DNA of 64,000 nt from Flammulina velutipes (lineage: Eukaryota; Basidiomycota; Agaricomycetes; Agaricales; Physalacriaceae): the NCBI GenBank assembly GCA_011800155.1, contig CM022372.1, positions 2,604,001 to 2,668,000 on the forward strand, read 5' to 3'. The translations under genes were made by a program, and so were the position numbers. Positions 23,318 through 35,369 of this stretch are shown here, in pieces. Positions within the stretch are counted from its first letter, which is position 1, and each line of letters starts with the position of its first letter. The notes beneath the pieces are model-generated. The model saw only the letters and a program-made list of their open reading frames with translations. It searched no databases and had not been told where the DNA came from.

Positions 23318-26300
23318 ATGCCGTCGTTACCCAGGAGCTCTCGAAGTCGCTCGGCGTCGAACCGCTCCCGTCGAGCGTCTTATCGTTCTGTCTCCCCGCA
23401 CAATCGCCGCGCACATCGTACGCCCACGCCGTCTCCTACTCGCCCAACTGCGAGACATCCAAGCAGGAAGCGGTTTGGTTTGAATGTATCCACCAACCAA
23501 GCTAGAATCGGTGCATTTCTTGATGATTAAAGTCCGATTGCTATGCTAACGGCACGTTGCAGGCAAGTTTGATTTTGAGGATATTTATCCCGAGGATCCC
23601 ATCTACGAGGAACTGGGACCCAACGCCCGCGCGTGGAGAGTAAACCTGGATGAGTGTGAGGTTTTCGATAATGATATGGTCACCGAGGCTCGAGATGGCC
23701 TGGATCTGCTCTTAGTTTTCGTACGTATATCGTTCTCCGCCCTCCATCTCTTCTGACGTATTCACAGGCTGGTCTTTTTTCTGCCGTCCTTACCACCTTT
23801 GTTGCACAAACATCACAAACGCTCTCCAACAACTTTCCCGCAGTTTCGACCTCTCTTCTGCTTGAGATGGTCACACTCCAGCGCGCGCTCATCAATGGCA
23901 CCCCCATCAACGTCATCTCGTCCAGCGAGATGACTTCCGGGCCGTCTGGCTTTGACGTTTGGGTCAATGCCCTCTGGTTCACGAGCCTCACACTGAGCCT
24001 CGGTACCGCGTTGATGGCCGTCCTAGTCAAGCAATGGTTGTACCAGTACATGTCAATCACGTCTGGTACAGCCCGCGATCGCAGCTTAATCCGCTTCTAT
24101 CGGTTCGACGGCCTACGCAAATGGCACGTTCTCACCATAATCGGCACCCTCCCTATCGTACTCCATGTCGCACTCGGATTGTTTCTAGCGGGCCTCGTCG
24201 TCTTCCTCATTCCTCTCAATATCCCTCTCGCTGGTATCATCGGCTCTATAACACTTGTTGTATACACAATGTATGCCATCTCCAACATCCTCCCTATCAT
24301 TTATACACAATGTCCCTACCGAATGCCTTTCTCGGACATTCTCAATGTCTTGATGCGTCCAATATTCACCTTGCTTTCTTCTATATCATCCTCAGCCCCT
24401 GCGCAAGCCCTCCGTACCTTTCTCACATCTGCAATCACCCCAGTCGCGCGCCTCTACAAGGTCTTCTCCACCAGGATATTCAAAATTTCGAGTCGACTAA
24501 ACGAAACTTCCTCTCCATCTGTGTCCCCAACGGTCGTCTTTCCGACGCTCAAGGACGCAGAGCGTATTGCTGCGACGGGTGATGAAGCTGCAGAGGGTAT
24601 CGCAGCTGATGCTCTTGTGTGGCTTCACCAAATGACATCGAACACACCGACCAAGAGCATTGTCCTACAGTCCTTGGGCTGCCTTTCCGATGATGTCTCG
24701 AATCAATTGGCTGTGCTCAACACCGACTTGGAGAAAGCTTTAGAGGAAGTGATCCATAAACCCCTTTACTGGTCAATTCGACCAGGTCAAGAAAGTCGCG
24801 CTGAACGGGTTTTGCGGGCCCAGAGACATATCAAGGAGCCTCAATATGAACATGAATGGTGGGAGGCAGATGCAGATGCATTCAAGCCTCCTTTTTACAT
24901 CCTTGCCGCCATTCTGACCTGTACGCCCGCGAAATCTGTGGAAGCTTGGGGAGGGGAACCTCGGGACTGGTATCCCAAGGATTTGCTCATGCATATCATA
25001 CAGGAGTATAATGCTGGGCGCCCAATCCATCTTCCATCCGCGCTCTGGCAACAATTCATGCCTGGAACCCATTGGACTCTTAGAGACACAGAGCTCGAAC
25101 TAGTACTCTGTCGACTCGCCCTTGATTCATGGGACAATACTGAGCGGACACAGCCGAGTCCATTTTCCGGCGGGGTGCCAATTACTCAGGACACGTTTAA
25201 CTTGAAGCACGTCATAACAAGCATACTACCTGAAAACGACCTCCTTGATTCTGAACCACTACACGTACTCTGCATCATGAATGACTACATCGTCTCCGAA
25301 TTAACAACCAAGAGGGATCTTGTCACGGACGACACTGTCTCAATACTCCTGGATATTTGGAATCAGATGAAGATCTCGGATTATGGTACTTCTGGCGACA
25401 CCGCAGCCGTTTGTTGGCGTGCAGAGAAGTGCATGCTGGAGGTCTTTGTCGGTGATTGGTGGGACAGGCTGAGCCATATCGATGTTCTCATTCGGTGTTA
25501 CAGTTCTGTTGTGCACCGATATCGGTGGTATTGTGGTCCCCGCAGTGTTCCTAGCGTTGAATTGTTCATGAAGCTCTTCTCGGAGTTGTGTCTGTCGTCA
25601 CTGGTGGTGGCAGACACGTCTGGCATTGACATTTCCTTCATATTGCAACATGCGTTCAAATTCAGCCTAATAGACGTCGAGAGCACCACGGCCTATTACA
25701 CCTTTCTCTGTGGCTCGGAATCACCGCTCTTCTCTCTTCGGACAAAGCTTACTCTCGATGTTTCAGCCAACATTTGTCGCGTTGTTGCCACTTTCGTGAG
25801 CGGGCTTGCTCGAGGTTCGCACCCTCCAACTTTTACTCAACAATGCATGGAATTTCTTTGCGCGGAGCCGGATAAACTCTTCACTCTCTGTCGGCTCATT
25901 ACATTAGAATTCCTTCAAGATGGCAACGCGAAGGAGATCATCGAAGCAAATCTTATCGAACTTGTCCGCCTCGATCCACACCGCGCCGCATGGGAGGACA
26001 GAATAAATTACCTCATTGACATCGAGCCATGGGATTGGCCATATTTTGTGATACCAGAAGATCATGAACATATTTTGCTTGCCAAAGAGAGGATGCAGTT
26101 TGCTCTCAAGGTCCTAGACGACTTCTTTGCCTCCCCCAGTGAGGTATGTCTCCATCTTGACTCTGATCCTCACGCTCAATATTGATCCCTTTACCCAAGA
26201 ATCCTTCAAATACGCCTCCAGCACCTCCTCCCTCCGAGCCCCAAACGATACCAGTCGTAGCGGAGTCGTCTATGGACTCGCAACCAGAACCGCCACCAGT

Positions 26301-26532
26301 AATCTCTCCTTGGAGGCGCATCGGTCAACTGGTTTCATCGACTAGGGCATTCAGACGTTTATCCTCTTCACCAGTCGACATTGAACTTGCTGGTCCTGCC
26401 AAAGATCGTTCATCTCGAATGTTAGCAAGCGAGTCGCGCGACACGCTCGCTACGATCATAGAACCTGCGAATGCCACGGCTGGGCCGTCATTCTCGCTTG
26501 TTGCGCTAGGTGGGGATGATAGCATGGTTTGA
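23318..26532 (+). CDS. DUF6535 family membrane protein (locus B, complete)
   Basis: Exons 23318-23510, 23563-23720, 23768-26143 and 26200-26532 join in frame: 1019 residues. Exon 1 is a basic Ser/Arg/Pro-rich N-terminus (SLPRSSRSRSASNRSRRA). Exon 2 holds the conserved acidic block YPEDPIYEELGPNARAWRVN and the start of the DUF6535 domain (LDLLLVF). Exon 3 completes the domain with about four membrane helices, including FDVWVNALWFTSLTLSLG, VLVKQWLYQYMS, HVALGLFLAGLVVFLI and ITLVVYTMYAISNILP, then an alpha-helical region of about 550 residues. Exon 4 is a disordered proline-rich tail ending DDSMV. Biochemical function is unknown for the family. It is convergent with the SX1 gene 334 bp downstream, the same arrangement as locus E and SX3. 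Confidence 0.85.
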
Positions 26533-26866
26533 CCAATGCACTCTGGAACGGAGGTGTCAAGAAGCAGCTATTAAATTGAATGTCGATATATAATTAGTAA
26601 GCTATAACAGGAACTTGTCACCGGAATCGAAGTGCGTTAACGAATCATGGCGGGGGCCAATATTTCGAACCAACTTCCACATTTTGATCGTCCCACCTCC
26701 TACAACTCCACTGTTTCCGTACTGCTACGACCAGCGTATTCCACAGTCTCCCCTTCCACCCATCGCTTCTTCTTCTCTTAATTCGGCCGGCCATCTCTGT
26801 AGAGAGTGTATACCACTCCATTCCCTCTATCCTCTTCCACATGCAATTTCTGACGGTTACTGGAGG
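26533..26866. repeat. Spacer between convergent DUF6535 and SX1 genes (duplicated)
   Basis: About 26560-26840 is nearly the reverse complement of 55600-55870, including the stretch ccaatatttcgaaccaac. It serves as the shared 3' region of both convergent pairs. Confidence 0.6.
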
Positions 26867-28217
26867 TCAGCCTGGATAGCCTCGCCTATCAATATGACTC
26901 CGCACCTCCTGTAAGTAGCTTATGCTTTCTTCGCTTCCTTGGAAGATCCTCTCAATACGCAGTATAGCGCTCTCACCTAAATATCCAGTGGTTCTCTCCC
27001 CGCCTGCGACAATAGTGTCAGCAACCTTATAAATCCCCTGCTGGCCACGTTCGTCCCACCCCGTCGTTCTGATGAAGAGATGGCGGCATTGTACACCATT
27101 GGGATACTCTTTAGTTTTGTATGTCTTCCAGAAGTAATCCTCACTGAAATAGGATGATTAGGTACTTCCGCATGAGAATCATACCGGACTCGCTACGTAC
27201 CTCCTCAAGTCACCATTGTGTGCCCATAATTGTTCTGCTAGTTTCTCGACAGTGAAATCGTCCTTCAATCTCGAGCCCAAGGTATTTGAGTATTTCCCGA
27301 TCTCCGTTTGTGCGTCGCCTATGTTGGCGACATCCACGACACCTGAAAATTCGGCTTGTGGACCCCAGTCTATGGGCATGACCTTGACATTGGGATCTAT
27401 GTCAACTATGTTTCGCTTCGCCCTGGAGATTGGTGCAAGAGCAGTTTTTCTAAAGAAGATGTTCCATATAGTGTGATCTCGATACCTTCAAGTTGGATCA
27501 GTTGGGGGATCACGAGCATGACTGAAGACATACAACAAATGCTCGTAGTGGGCATACGAAAGCAAGGCCTGCTCGACATGGTCACGCGCGTAGAGTAGGG
27601 CGTCCCGTGCTGTGATAGTGGGAATCTCCTTGTACCATTCGTCTATTGGTTTGAATGGGGGATCGGCTTTGCCGACGTCTTTGACGACAATATCAACATC
27701 ATAGAGGCCTTCTTTATTCTTGACGGTACTCCATTGATGAAATAAATATAAATCAACCGATTCCTTGGTATCATATGTAAGAGATAGTGCGTTTTCGAAG
27801 TAGTAGAAAATAACTCACCCTCTCCAGAAATCCGATTTCCTGAAGCGTCTTGGAGCCCTGCGAATCCGCTTCAGACATTGGTTCTGATACTCGTTTCAAG
27901 ATGGCGGGAACAAGCTCGTCCTCTGTATATAGGAAGGGCTCTTCAAGTTTGTAGGTGTGGGAATAACGTCCTTGGTCATTGAGGGGCACAGCGGTATAGT
28001 CAACCCCTTCGAGATTGAATATTTTTGTTTGTAGTTGCCTGGATGCAGGCTGAGTGCCTCCTCCCGATATGAGAGAGTCAGTGGTGGGTCTGTGATATGG
28101 AAGATAAGTCTATATAAACCTAACAAGCATATAGGAAAGGCCGTACAATGCATGATACCCGGAGAATTGAACGAGCAGAAGACAGAGAAGGGTAACATGC
28201 CGGAAGGCAGTGGACAT
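26867..28217 (-). CDS. Secreted protein of unknown family SX (SX1, complete)
   Basis: Exons 28217-28147, 28089-27819, 27763-27534, 27485-27201 and 27143-26867 give 377 residues. The N-terminus (MSTAFRHVTLLCLLLVQF) is a signal peptide with a likely cleavage at YHA-LPTT. The body has conserved blocks in all three copies: PAILKRVSEPMSEADS, DLYLFHQWS, GLYDVDIVVKDVGKADPPFK, MPIDWGPQAEFSG, WKTYKTKEYPNGVQCRH and GESAILRIER. No membrane helix follows the signal, so it is probably secreted or lumenal. I do not recognise a domain. The first intron uses the conserved donor TT|GTACGG; the shorter 30-base alternative is implausible. The acidic, tyrosine-rich composition gives no enzyme motif. Confidence 0.72.
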
Positions 28218-28245
28218 CTTGGAGTACGGGAGTGCTCATGATGTT

Positions 28246-28265
28246 ACGGCCCTTTTTAAATGTCC
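28246..28265 (-). promoter_or_regulatory. TATA-like core promoter block shared by SX genes
   Basis: GGACATTTAAAAAGGGCCGT lies 29-48 bases before the SX1 ATG. The identical 20-mer precedes SX3 (54198-54217) and GGACATTTAAAGAGGGC precedes SX2 (51444-51460), although SX2 is otherwise diverged, which argues for a working TATA-type promoter. Confidence 0.5.
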
Positions 28266-28960
28266 TGGAAAGCAAACACCCTGTGCTTGGGTATTTGCAT
28301 AACTTACAGCAATCTTCGAGCGCAACAATCACCAACACGACTACTGCAGTGGCGCGTCGTGACGCGACCATTACTGGTACGCCACACGCGGTGCTGAGGC
28401 GTGTTTGGCATTGCCTCCGGCACGTTCTGTAGATCCTGTTCGCATCTTAGCACAATACCAGCATCATTGCCTTCACGTCTGAGGCTCCCTCGACGACCGC
28501 TCGGGCCGTCACGCACACAACTTCTTTGCTTTGTTTCTGCATTTCGTCGTTTTCGCGCTATTCAGCTCTGGCATCGCTTTGCAGCGTATCGGGACTCGCA
28601 TTTCGGAACACAGCATAACATAGGCATAGACGCAAGACGCAGAGGCAGAGGCACCGTCACAGAGTATCGGATTTAGGCATGAAAGATGAGGCGAAGGCAG
28701 AGAGAGAGCAGCGCATGGCGCAGATGAGCGCAAACGAGCATGCATAGCAGCACTACCAGCACCTGAGATCTTCGCACCGACAGAACCAGCCTTAGCACCA
28801 GCGCATAGCCGCCCACCGCATACTCGATCGAGCCGAAACTCCCAGTAACGACGTACACCTCCTCTTAAGAGGCCATGACTCGTTTCGCGAGGCGCTATCC
28901 TACCTCATCCGTTCCCTAGAATCTGACCGACCGACTGCTTTACGCGCTCTTTGCCAGAGT
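28266..28960. repeat. Upstream flank of SX1, duplicated at 53700-54245
   Basis: Reverse-complement similarity to the flank of SX3 runs to about 28690 (shared CTCCGAGATGCGAGT-like stretch and the block near 28340-28440). The remainder to 28960 abuts the broken end of DUF6535 locus C. No gene is supported. Confidence 0.5.
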
Positions 28961-30780
28961 GGGGATGGGAGATGGATATAGCGTTTTGCATCATTCTCCT
29001 GTAGGATATGTGAGAGCAAATCCATGGAATCCCACTCTCGAGATTCCCCTCCCCGAGACTGAACAGATCTCGCCGGCGCATAGTACAAAATGGCAGCAAG
29101 GAGGTGAAAAGGAGGCTTGAATGCCTCTTCATCAGCCTCCCACCAGCGCCGCTCAGTCGGATGTTCCTTCACATGTCTTTGAGCCCGTAAAAGTCGCTCA
29201 GCGCGATTTTCTTGACCTGGAAGAATTGACCAATAACGGGATTCATGAATCACGTCATCCAAAGCCTCCTTCAAGTCGGTGTTCATCGAGGCCAATCGAT
29301 GTGTTACATCGTCGGAAAGGCAGCCCAAGGACTGCAGGACAATGCTCTTGGTCGGCGGGTTGGATGTCATTTGATAAAGCCATAGGAGAGCATCACATGC
29401 GATACTCTCTGCAACGTCGTCGCCCGTCGCAGCGATACGCTCTGCTTCCTTGAGTGTCTGAAAGGTAACGTTCCGGGACATATATGATTGCCAGGATTGT
29501 TGTCGTCGTCGACGATTGGATATTGTGGTGGAGAAAACCTTGTAGATGCGCAGGGCTGATGCAATTGCAGATATGAAGAAGGTATGGAGGGCTTGCGCGG
29601 GGGCTGAGGATGATACGGAGGATATCAAGGTGAATATCGGACGCATCAGGTCATTGAGGATGTCTGAGAACGGCGTTCGATATGGACATTGAGTGTGGAT
29701 GATGGGAAGGATATTGGACACTGTGTACATTGTGTATATTACGGCAGTGATGAAGCCAACGATAGTAGCGAGGGGGGTATTGAGAGGAATGAGGAAGACA
29801 ACAAGGCCCAAAAGAAAGAGTCCGAGTGCGACGTGGAGAACGATGGGGAGAGTGCCGATGATAGTGAGGACGTGCCATTTGCGCAGACCGTCGAACCGGT
29901 AGAAACAAATGAGGCTGCGATCACGGGCTGTACCAGATATGAACGACATGTACTGGTATAGCCACTGCTTGACGAGAACAGCCACCGAGGCTCAGTGTGA
30001 GGCCCGTGAACCAGAGTGCATTGACCCAAACGTCAAAGCCAGACGGCCCAGAAGTTCATCTCGCTTCACGAGATGTCATCGATCGATGTGCCATTGATGA
30101 ACGCGCGCAGCAGCAAAAGCATCTCGCGCAACAGTGAAGTCGAAACGGCAGGGAAGTTGTTGGATAGTGCTTGGGATGTTTGGACGACGAATGTGGTAAG
30201 GACAGCGGAAAGGAGACCCTATGGAAATGTTAGAAGAGATGGAGGGCGGAGAATTAGACACGTACGAAAACCAAGAGCAGGTCAAGACCATCTCGAGCTT
30301 CGACGACCATATCGTTATCGTAAACCTCACATTCGTCCAGATTCACTCGCCACGCGCGGGCGTTGGGTCCCAGTTCCTCGTAGATGGGGTCCTCTGGATA
30401 CTTTTCTTCGAATTCGAACTTGCCTATCGAATACACTCTCAGGTTATTGATCAGAAATCCTCAACGACAAACGCACCGATTCTAGGTAGGTTGTCGTGTA
30501 CGTTCAGTCCAAATCGCTTCCTGTTCGGATGAGTCGCCGATGGGCGAACAGGGGATGGGCTGGGTGTGCGATGGGTGCGACGATTAGACGGAGAAGCAGA
30601 ACGACGATGACTTCGCCTCTCTGACCTCTGCGGTGGTGCACCCCGATACAACGGTCGTTTGCTGCGAGTCGGCGACGAGCAAGACGAGGATGGGCAAGAT
30701 GAGGATGAGCAAGCCGACGATGAGTTAGAGGTAATTTTAGACAAGCATTCGAGCGCTTTGAAACGGGATTTGCTCTGCAT
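28961..30780 (-). pseudogene. DUF6535 family copy, 3'-truncated and frame-broken (locus C)
   Basis: Exon 1 starts at 30780 (MQSKSRFKALECLSKI, then a Ser/Arg-rich stretch ending PRIG), and exon 2 carries YPEDPIYEELGPNARAWRVN. In exon 3 a TGA replaces a serine codon near 30075 and small deletions shift the frame around 29985-30050, just before VLVKQWLYQYMS. After that the membrane helices and the helical region are open. Similarity stops abruptly at HLPSPLWQ near 28965, where unrelated DNA begins, so about 60 percent of the C-terminal region and the last exon are lost. Tandem with SX1 on the same strand, as locus D is with SX2. Confidence 0.75.
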
Positions 30781-31535
30781 TGGTAGGACGCGTCAGTCAA
30801 TCGACGAGGTTCCAATAGCAAAAACATTTCTCGCTGAAAAAGTTGTGGACAGATGAGGTGTACGAACAGCCCTACTAGAACGTTCGAGTTCGCCGCCTTT
30901 GAGTATCTGCGCTCCGTGTTATAAACTAGAGCGCCGACAAACACTCAAACCGACCCTTCCCGTGCTCAAGTCGACGAGGTTGCCAATGTGTGCCAGATGT
31001 GCTAGTACACATTTGAGGAGAATCTCACAAGATATCGGTTCGTGAAGAGTGTTTGCTATCATTGAAGGTAAATAAACATAATCTTTGGGAATGTTAGGAG
31101 CGGCGGCTAAGAATTGGAAAGAACAGACCGTCCGAATTCCGTGGATAGCCTTGGTCGGTTGAATATAAGCCGATTGTCGTTTGGCAGCGTTGTTACCCCC
31201 ATAATGTGGGCGACTTGGCCGTGGCTCTTGATGGTTAAAGTTCAAGTCGTACACCATCAGAAGTCACCCTCTTACCACCACCATCGTGCCTCGCCTCTCT
31301 ATCGCCTGCTATGCGCTCTAAATGCCATGAAATGACTGCGAAATGAGATGAATTCAATACACTTTTGGTATGCTGCCTAGCTTTTCTCTTAGTTTCACAT
31401 CTTCAACTTCATTTCAGCTTTAGATCCCTCAAATCTATTTCTATACGTATTCACACGGCCGCTGCCTCGAGGTAAGCCTTCATTGAACTGCGCTCAAGCT
31501 TAACTGACAGACAGTCTTCAACAGCGTGTTCTTCA
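30781..31535. repeat. Duplicated 5' flank of Y2 (mate at 17570-18297)
   Basis: Inverted counterpart of the Y1 flank. Strongest between about 31265 and 31535. No gene supported. Confidence 0.55.
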
Positions 31536-32653
31536 ATGGGTGTACTTTCGCGCATTCGCCGTCTCTTGTCCTCTATCATGGCCACCATGAATCGTCCGGT
31601 AGACCCAGTACTGGCCGAGCTAATTTCTAACCACTCGCTCTTCAAGGATTCATGCAACCCTCGTATAATCAACGCATCCTTGTTCCTCGACGACACAAGG
31701 AATTGTCCGGCCATGCTTGGTCGTGTCGCTGTCACTGCACTCCAGCATGGCAAATATACCAACAGCGTCCAACACGAGCTGATCATCGCAAAGCTCGCAT
31801 GCCTCGACGACGCTCGAAAACCAGTCGACCATGCCGTCATCTGTCTTGAGCGCACCATCCGGAAAAAAGGAGATCCCGTCGGCAAGCCAGATACAGACGA
31901 CAAGCCACCCAGCCCTCCTCCTCCCCCACCCAGACCAAAGACATCCAAGGACTCTGTCAGAAAAGTATCTGATAGCTTTTCCTCTGGAAAAAACAGTGCC
32001 GCCGATACCTTGCGCAGCTATCATCAGACGAACTCACCAGATGAATCTGAGCGAACCTTCGAAATACTGTGCGAAATGACATTCCCTGTCAACGGCGACG
32101 ACATATTCCTTGTCGAAGACCTCGCGACCATGGGCAAGGTCATCAGCGCGAGTGCTCCAGAGTACAACTTTACCAGTACGATGTGTTACTGGTTCGCAGG
32201 GTCACTGATGGAAATGGCCGCGCTGGAGAAGGCGGGCATGTTCACGTTCAAGAAATTTCGTACCAAGGGCAAGGCGGGGATGCTGGCGGGGACGATCCCT
32301 GGCTTTGAACCAAAGCCGTCGCAGCAGGTTCCCGCTCTGAGGGCGCAGTATGCGGAGAGCTGGGAGCTATACCGAGGGGAAATATCCATGGCCAATCAAG
32401 TAAGCTCGTCGCACGTTATTGTAAATGGTTGATTCTTATGATCTCGCAGCGCGAGATGGACAAGAAGATTTATGAGCTGGAGCGGGTTGAATCGTCGAAG
32501 CGAAACAAAGAAGCGCTGACGCAGTCTCAACTAGAGACAGAGAATGAGAGAATGGAGAAAGAGAAAGCCTTGCGACGGGCAGAGGCTTCGGAACACGAGA
32601 AAGAGGCGCTCCTGGCTCAAATAGCGCTGCTGACCGGTAGGCAAGGTGCTTAG
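31536..32653 (+). CDS. Unknown protein Y2: globular region, proline run, C-terminal coiled coil
   Basis: Exons 31536-32399 and 32450-32653 give 355 residues. The exon 1 product differs from Y1 by six substitutions (for example Gln to Leu near residue 29 and Ser to Pro in the EMTFPVNG block). The coiled-coil exon keeps LETENERMEKEKAL, which Y1 lacks, so Y2 is the fuller version. The uninterrupted frame and mild substitutions suggest a recent duplication. Function unrecognised. A preceding non-coding exon is possible because a donor-like CGAG|GTAAGC and an acceptor CAACAG lie just upstream. Confidence 0.66.
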
Positions 32654-32866
32654 ACTTTCTTATCGTATTCACAGTCCTATGTAAATATTCTTGGCTTCGT
32701 CGCAGGAGTCAAGTACATTGTTTCGCCGCCAAAGAAATTTAGTCGTTACTATTGCATGATCATTGATGGCTATGGACGAACTTGCCTTTCGACCACCATC
32801 ATTCACCAGCATCCTTGCTAGCTTTCACCGACGTCCTCACGCTGGAGACTCCTCTCGACGAGCACT

Positions 32867-33757
32867 ATGTCCTCAGCGGCCGTCTGTCGACTTCCTTATG
32901 AGATTATCCGCGCCATTTTCGAACTCGCTGCCTCGGACAGTCCATGCACAACGTTCACGCTCCTCCTCGTCTCGCGCGCTGCTCGCAATTGGTGCGTGAC
33001 CATACACTCACCATCGCAGAAACCTTACCCAGCTATTCGTTAGGCTTGAACGACGACTATACGCCAAGGTTAACATCGAGGATCAGAATGAACATGACAT
33101 GTTCGAACGATGCATGTCCACGCGGGACGACGACGGATTCATCGCAAGCGCCGTTCAGCAGCTCTCTACAGGCCCAAACTCCGACTTACTCAATATCTGC
33201 AATAACATCACCCATCTCACATCTCCGAATTGGATCTGGAAAATTATGAATCGTACAATCTTTCCTCCCTAGGTCATCTCCAAAAACTCAAGTATCTGTC
33301 TCTTCACCTGCTGAATGGTGACATAGGCATCCTCCCCCCAAACATCACCCACTTGCAATTTTGCGACGTCGTCTGGTCCAACGTTGTCGCCCTCGTGGTG
33401 TCCGCGCGGAGTTACCCGCTTCTATCCCATATCCTGCTTGACTGTGACTTTAATGATATCGACGCTGTCTATCAGTTCGCCGAACATCTGCCAGATATCA
33501 TGGACGCATCACGGCAGTGCCAACTCATTGCCTTCACCGTGCCTCGCATAGATCCTCACGACCATTCCAACATCAACGAGACCATGCTGGCCGACGTAAA
33601 GAACTTTCAGGAGCAGTACTATCCTCAGCTCATTCTCGTTGGCACTGGCGAGCCGGAAGATATTTTCCAGAACACCATGCAATGCCCCGACCCGTTGCTC
33701 TCGCAGTTCGAGTTCTGGGACGAGTTGGAGAAGTCCATAGCAAGAAAACAGACGTAG
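32867..33757 (+). pseudogene. F-box-like copy with one frameshift (right arm of the Y duplication)
   Basis: Exon 1 (32867-32991) encodes MSSAAVCRLPYEIIRAIFEL and splices through the canonical TG|GTGCGT donor to exon 2 at 33044. Exon 2 reads LERRLYAKV to ICNNITHL, then one base is missing near 33220 compared with CTCACCTTGGCC in the intact copy. Downstream the frame ELDLENYESYNL to QFEFWDELEKSIARKQT is intact to 33757. Either this is a young pseudogene or the base loss is an assembly error; corrected length would be near 280 residues. Confidence 0.65.
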
Positions 33758-34539
33758 GGAAACCACGACGCGATCATCAGTGCATTTTTTATGGCGCTGG
33801 ACTCAACGACGCGTCAACGTTGAAACATCCCTTGCCTATCTTTGGTCACGGTGACTTTCTTTCTCCCTCTGCATCAAACCCCATTTAATCCTCCCAAGGA
33901 TCTCCTGCCTTATTCCGTCTCCAGCACATCCTTGCCATTGTTATGGAGGCGATTCTGCCGTTATTCCAACGGCGAACGTCACAACGTCCTGCACCATGCC
34001 TTGACGAGGTCGTACAGTGCAAGCTTTTCGGGCATTAGCCATCGCTTTCCTATAGCTCAACGCGGGGGGAAGGTGTTCCATACGCGTTTACCACTCGTCC
34101 TCTGTCGTCTTTCTACTCTGTTCAACGGCTACTCAGAGTGATTGGACGTGAGCGATACGTTCAGTTGATTCGAGCTCTTGGATGGTACGGGTGAGGGGGG
34201 TTCCACAACAAGACGATACCTGCCGTCGCAGGACACCCTAATCGCGACCGACGACGACAAAATCCTGGAACTCGGAGTTGGACAAGAGTTCCTAAGTCAC
34301 TTTTAATATCGTACTCGCCGCTGGTATGGATTTCATCTCCCTTCGTTACGCCAATTTCTAACTAGCCTTGCTCAGGGTAGAACCCATATTCTATGCCATG
34401 ACTAGGACTGCTCAGCGAAGCCAATGGCAAATCCGAGATATTCATGCTCGCAGGGGAGACCTACTACTGGCATCCTTCTCCCTCTTCCGAGTCAAGGCCA
34501 GAGCCAGCGAGTGGTTGGATGCGGCAATAGCAGATTGAA
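33758..34539. other. Intergenic, nothing recognised
   Basis: No supported coding or RNA feature. Confidence 0.3.
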
Positions 34540-34702
34540 AGAGATGAGAGAGCTATAGGTAGCTTACCCTCAGCTTCTCCTGGTTGACGCTGACGAACCA
34601 GGGAGCGTCGCATTAGAAAATGTCGTACAATACAACAACCATCTTGTTTTGCGGCTCGAGTTCTGGGACGAGAAGGAGGCTTTAGGAAGTGCGCATGTGT
34701 AA
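34540..34702 (+). pseudogene. F-box-like gene 3' relic
   Basis: Plus strand encodes LPSASPG, then after a frame change QLLLVDADEPGSVALENVV and LRLEFWDEKEAL with a stop at 34700-34702. It aligns with QLLLVDTGGHDSGALENIM and LRFEFWDAVDEF at the end of the copy at 2406-3262. Confidence 0.55.
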
Positions 34703-35369
34703 CGTCTGTCCACCCTGTGTCCATTCTGGAATCTTCATTGGTTCTGCCTGAGGCGAAGAGAGGAAGAATCATGGGAATTGAGCTCTGATGTTAGCTGAAT
34801 CATGGTTTGGGATGGTTTAGATTTCAATTCCGTGGCGTAACCACAGGACTGCTAGTAGAGTGTTTACTTTCACTGGTGACTATGACAAAGCATACATTCG
34901 TCGCAGTGTACATAACATGAGTGGCGAGCTCTGATATCTACTTGTGGGACAACCAGTATTGGTCAACATGGTTCCGGGTTGGGCGGGCAACCTTTTCGCC
35001 TCAGCTGGCCATATATGATCACCTTCTGAGCCCGTGTTTCACTGCATATGGATAGACTGCTTTACCATCTCCACGAGGCCCAGCCTCAACGTCGACTACA
35101 TACTGCTAATAGTTGAATTTAATCTATTTCAGATGAGATATGTAAGTGTCGTTGTCAATCCATGGTAACCAGTATGCATATATATGCAACCTTGCATCAC
35201 CGTCTCAAAGATAACCATAATCACCATTTACATGGTAACCAGCTCTCTGAGCTCAAAATCCAATACCAGTACAGCTTCTACTCTATAGGTGTTGAATAAT
35301 TTCACTATATCTCAGGATAGTAAATATGGTAGCGCTGAGCATTCCCTATAGCCTTACACATTGCTTTCG
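34703..35369. other. Intergenic, nothing recognised
   Basis: AT-richer spacer that must hold the promoter of the M35 protease gene. The phrase catggtaaccag recurs at about 35160 and 35232 as a short direct repeat. Confidence 0.3.

Noticed and set aside
27771..28198. Short first intron of 29-30 bases in the SX genes (donor near GTTTATATAG)
   Set aside because: Too short for fungal splicing. The donor TT|GTACGG, conserved in all three copies, gives a normal 57-base intron, keeps frame and yields a proper signal peptide.
31451..31948. Antisense open frame rich in glycine (GLGGGGGGLGG)
   Set aside because: It is the complement of the Y2 proline run, present likewise opposite Y1; no independent support.
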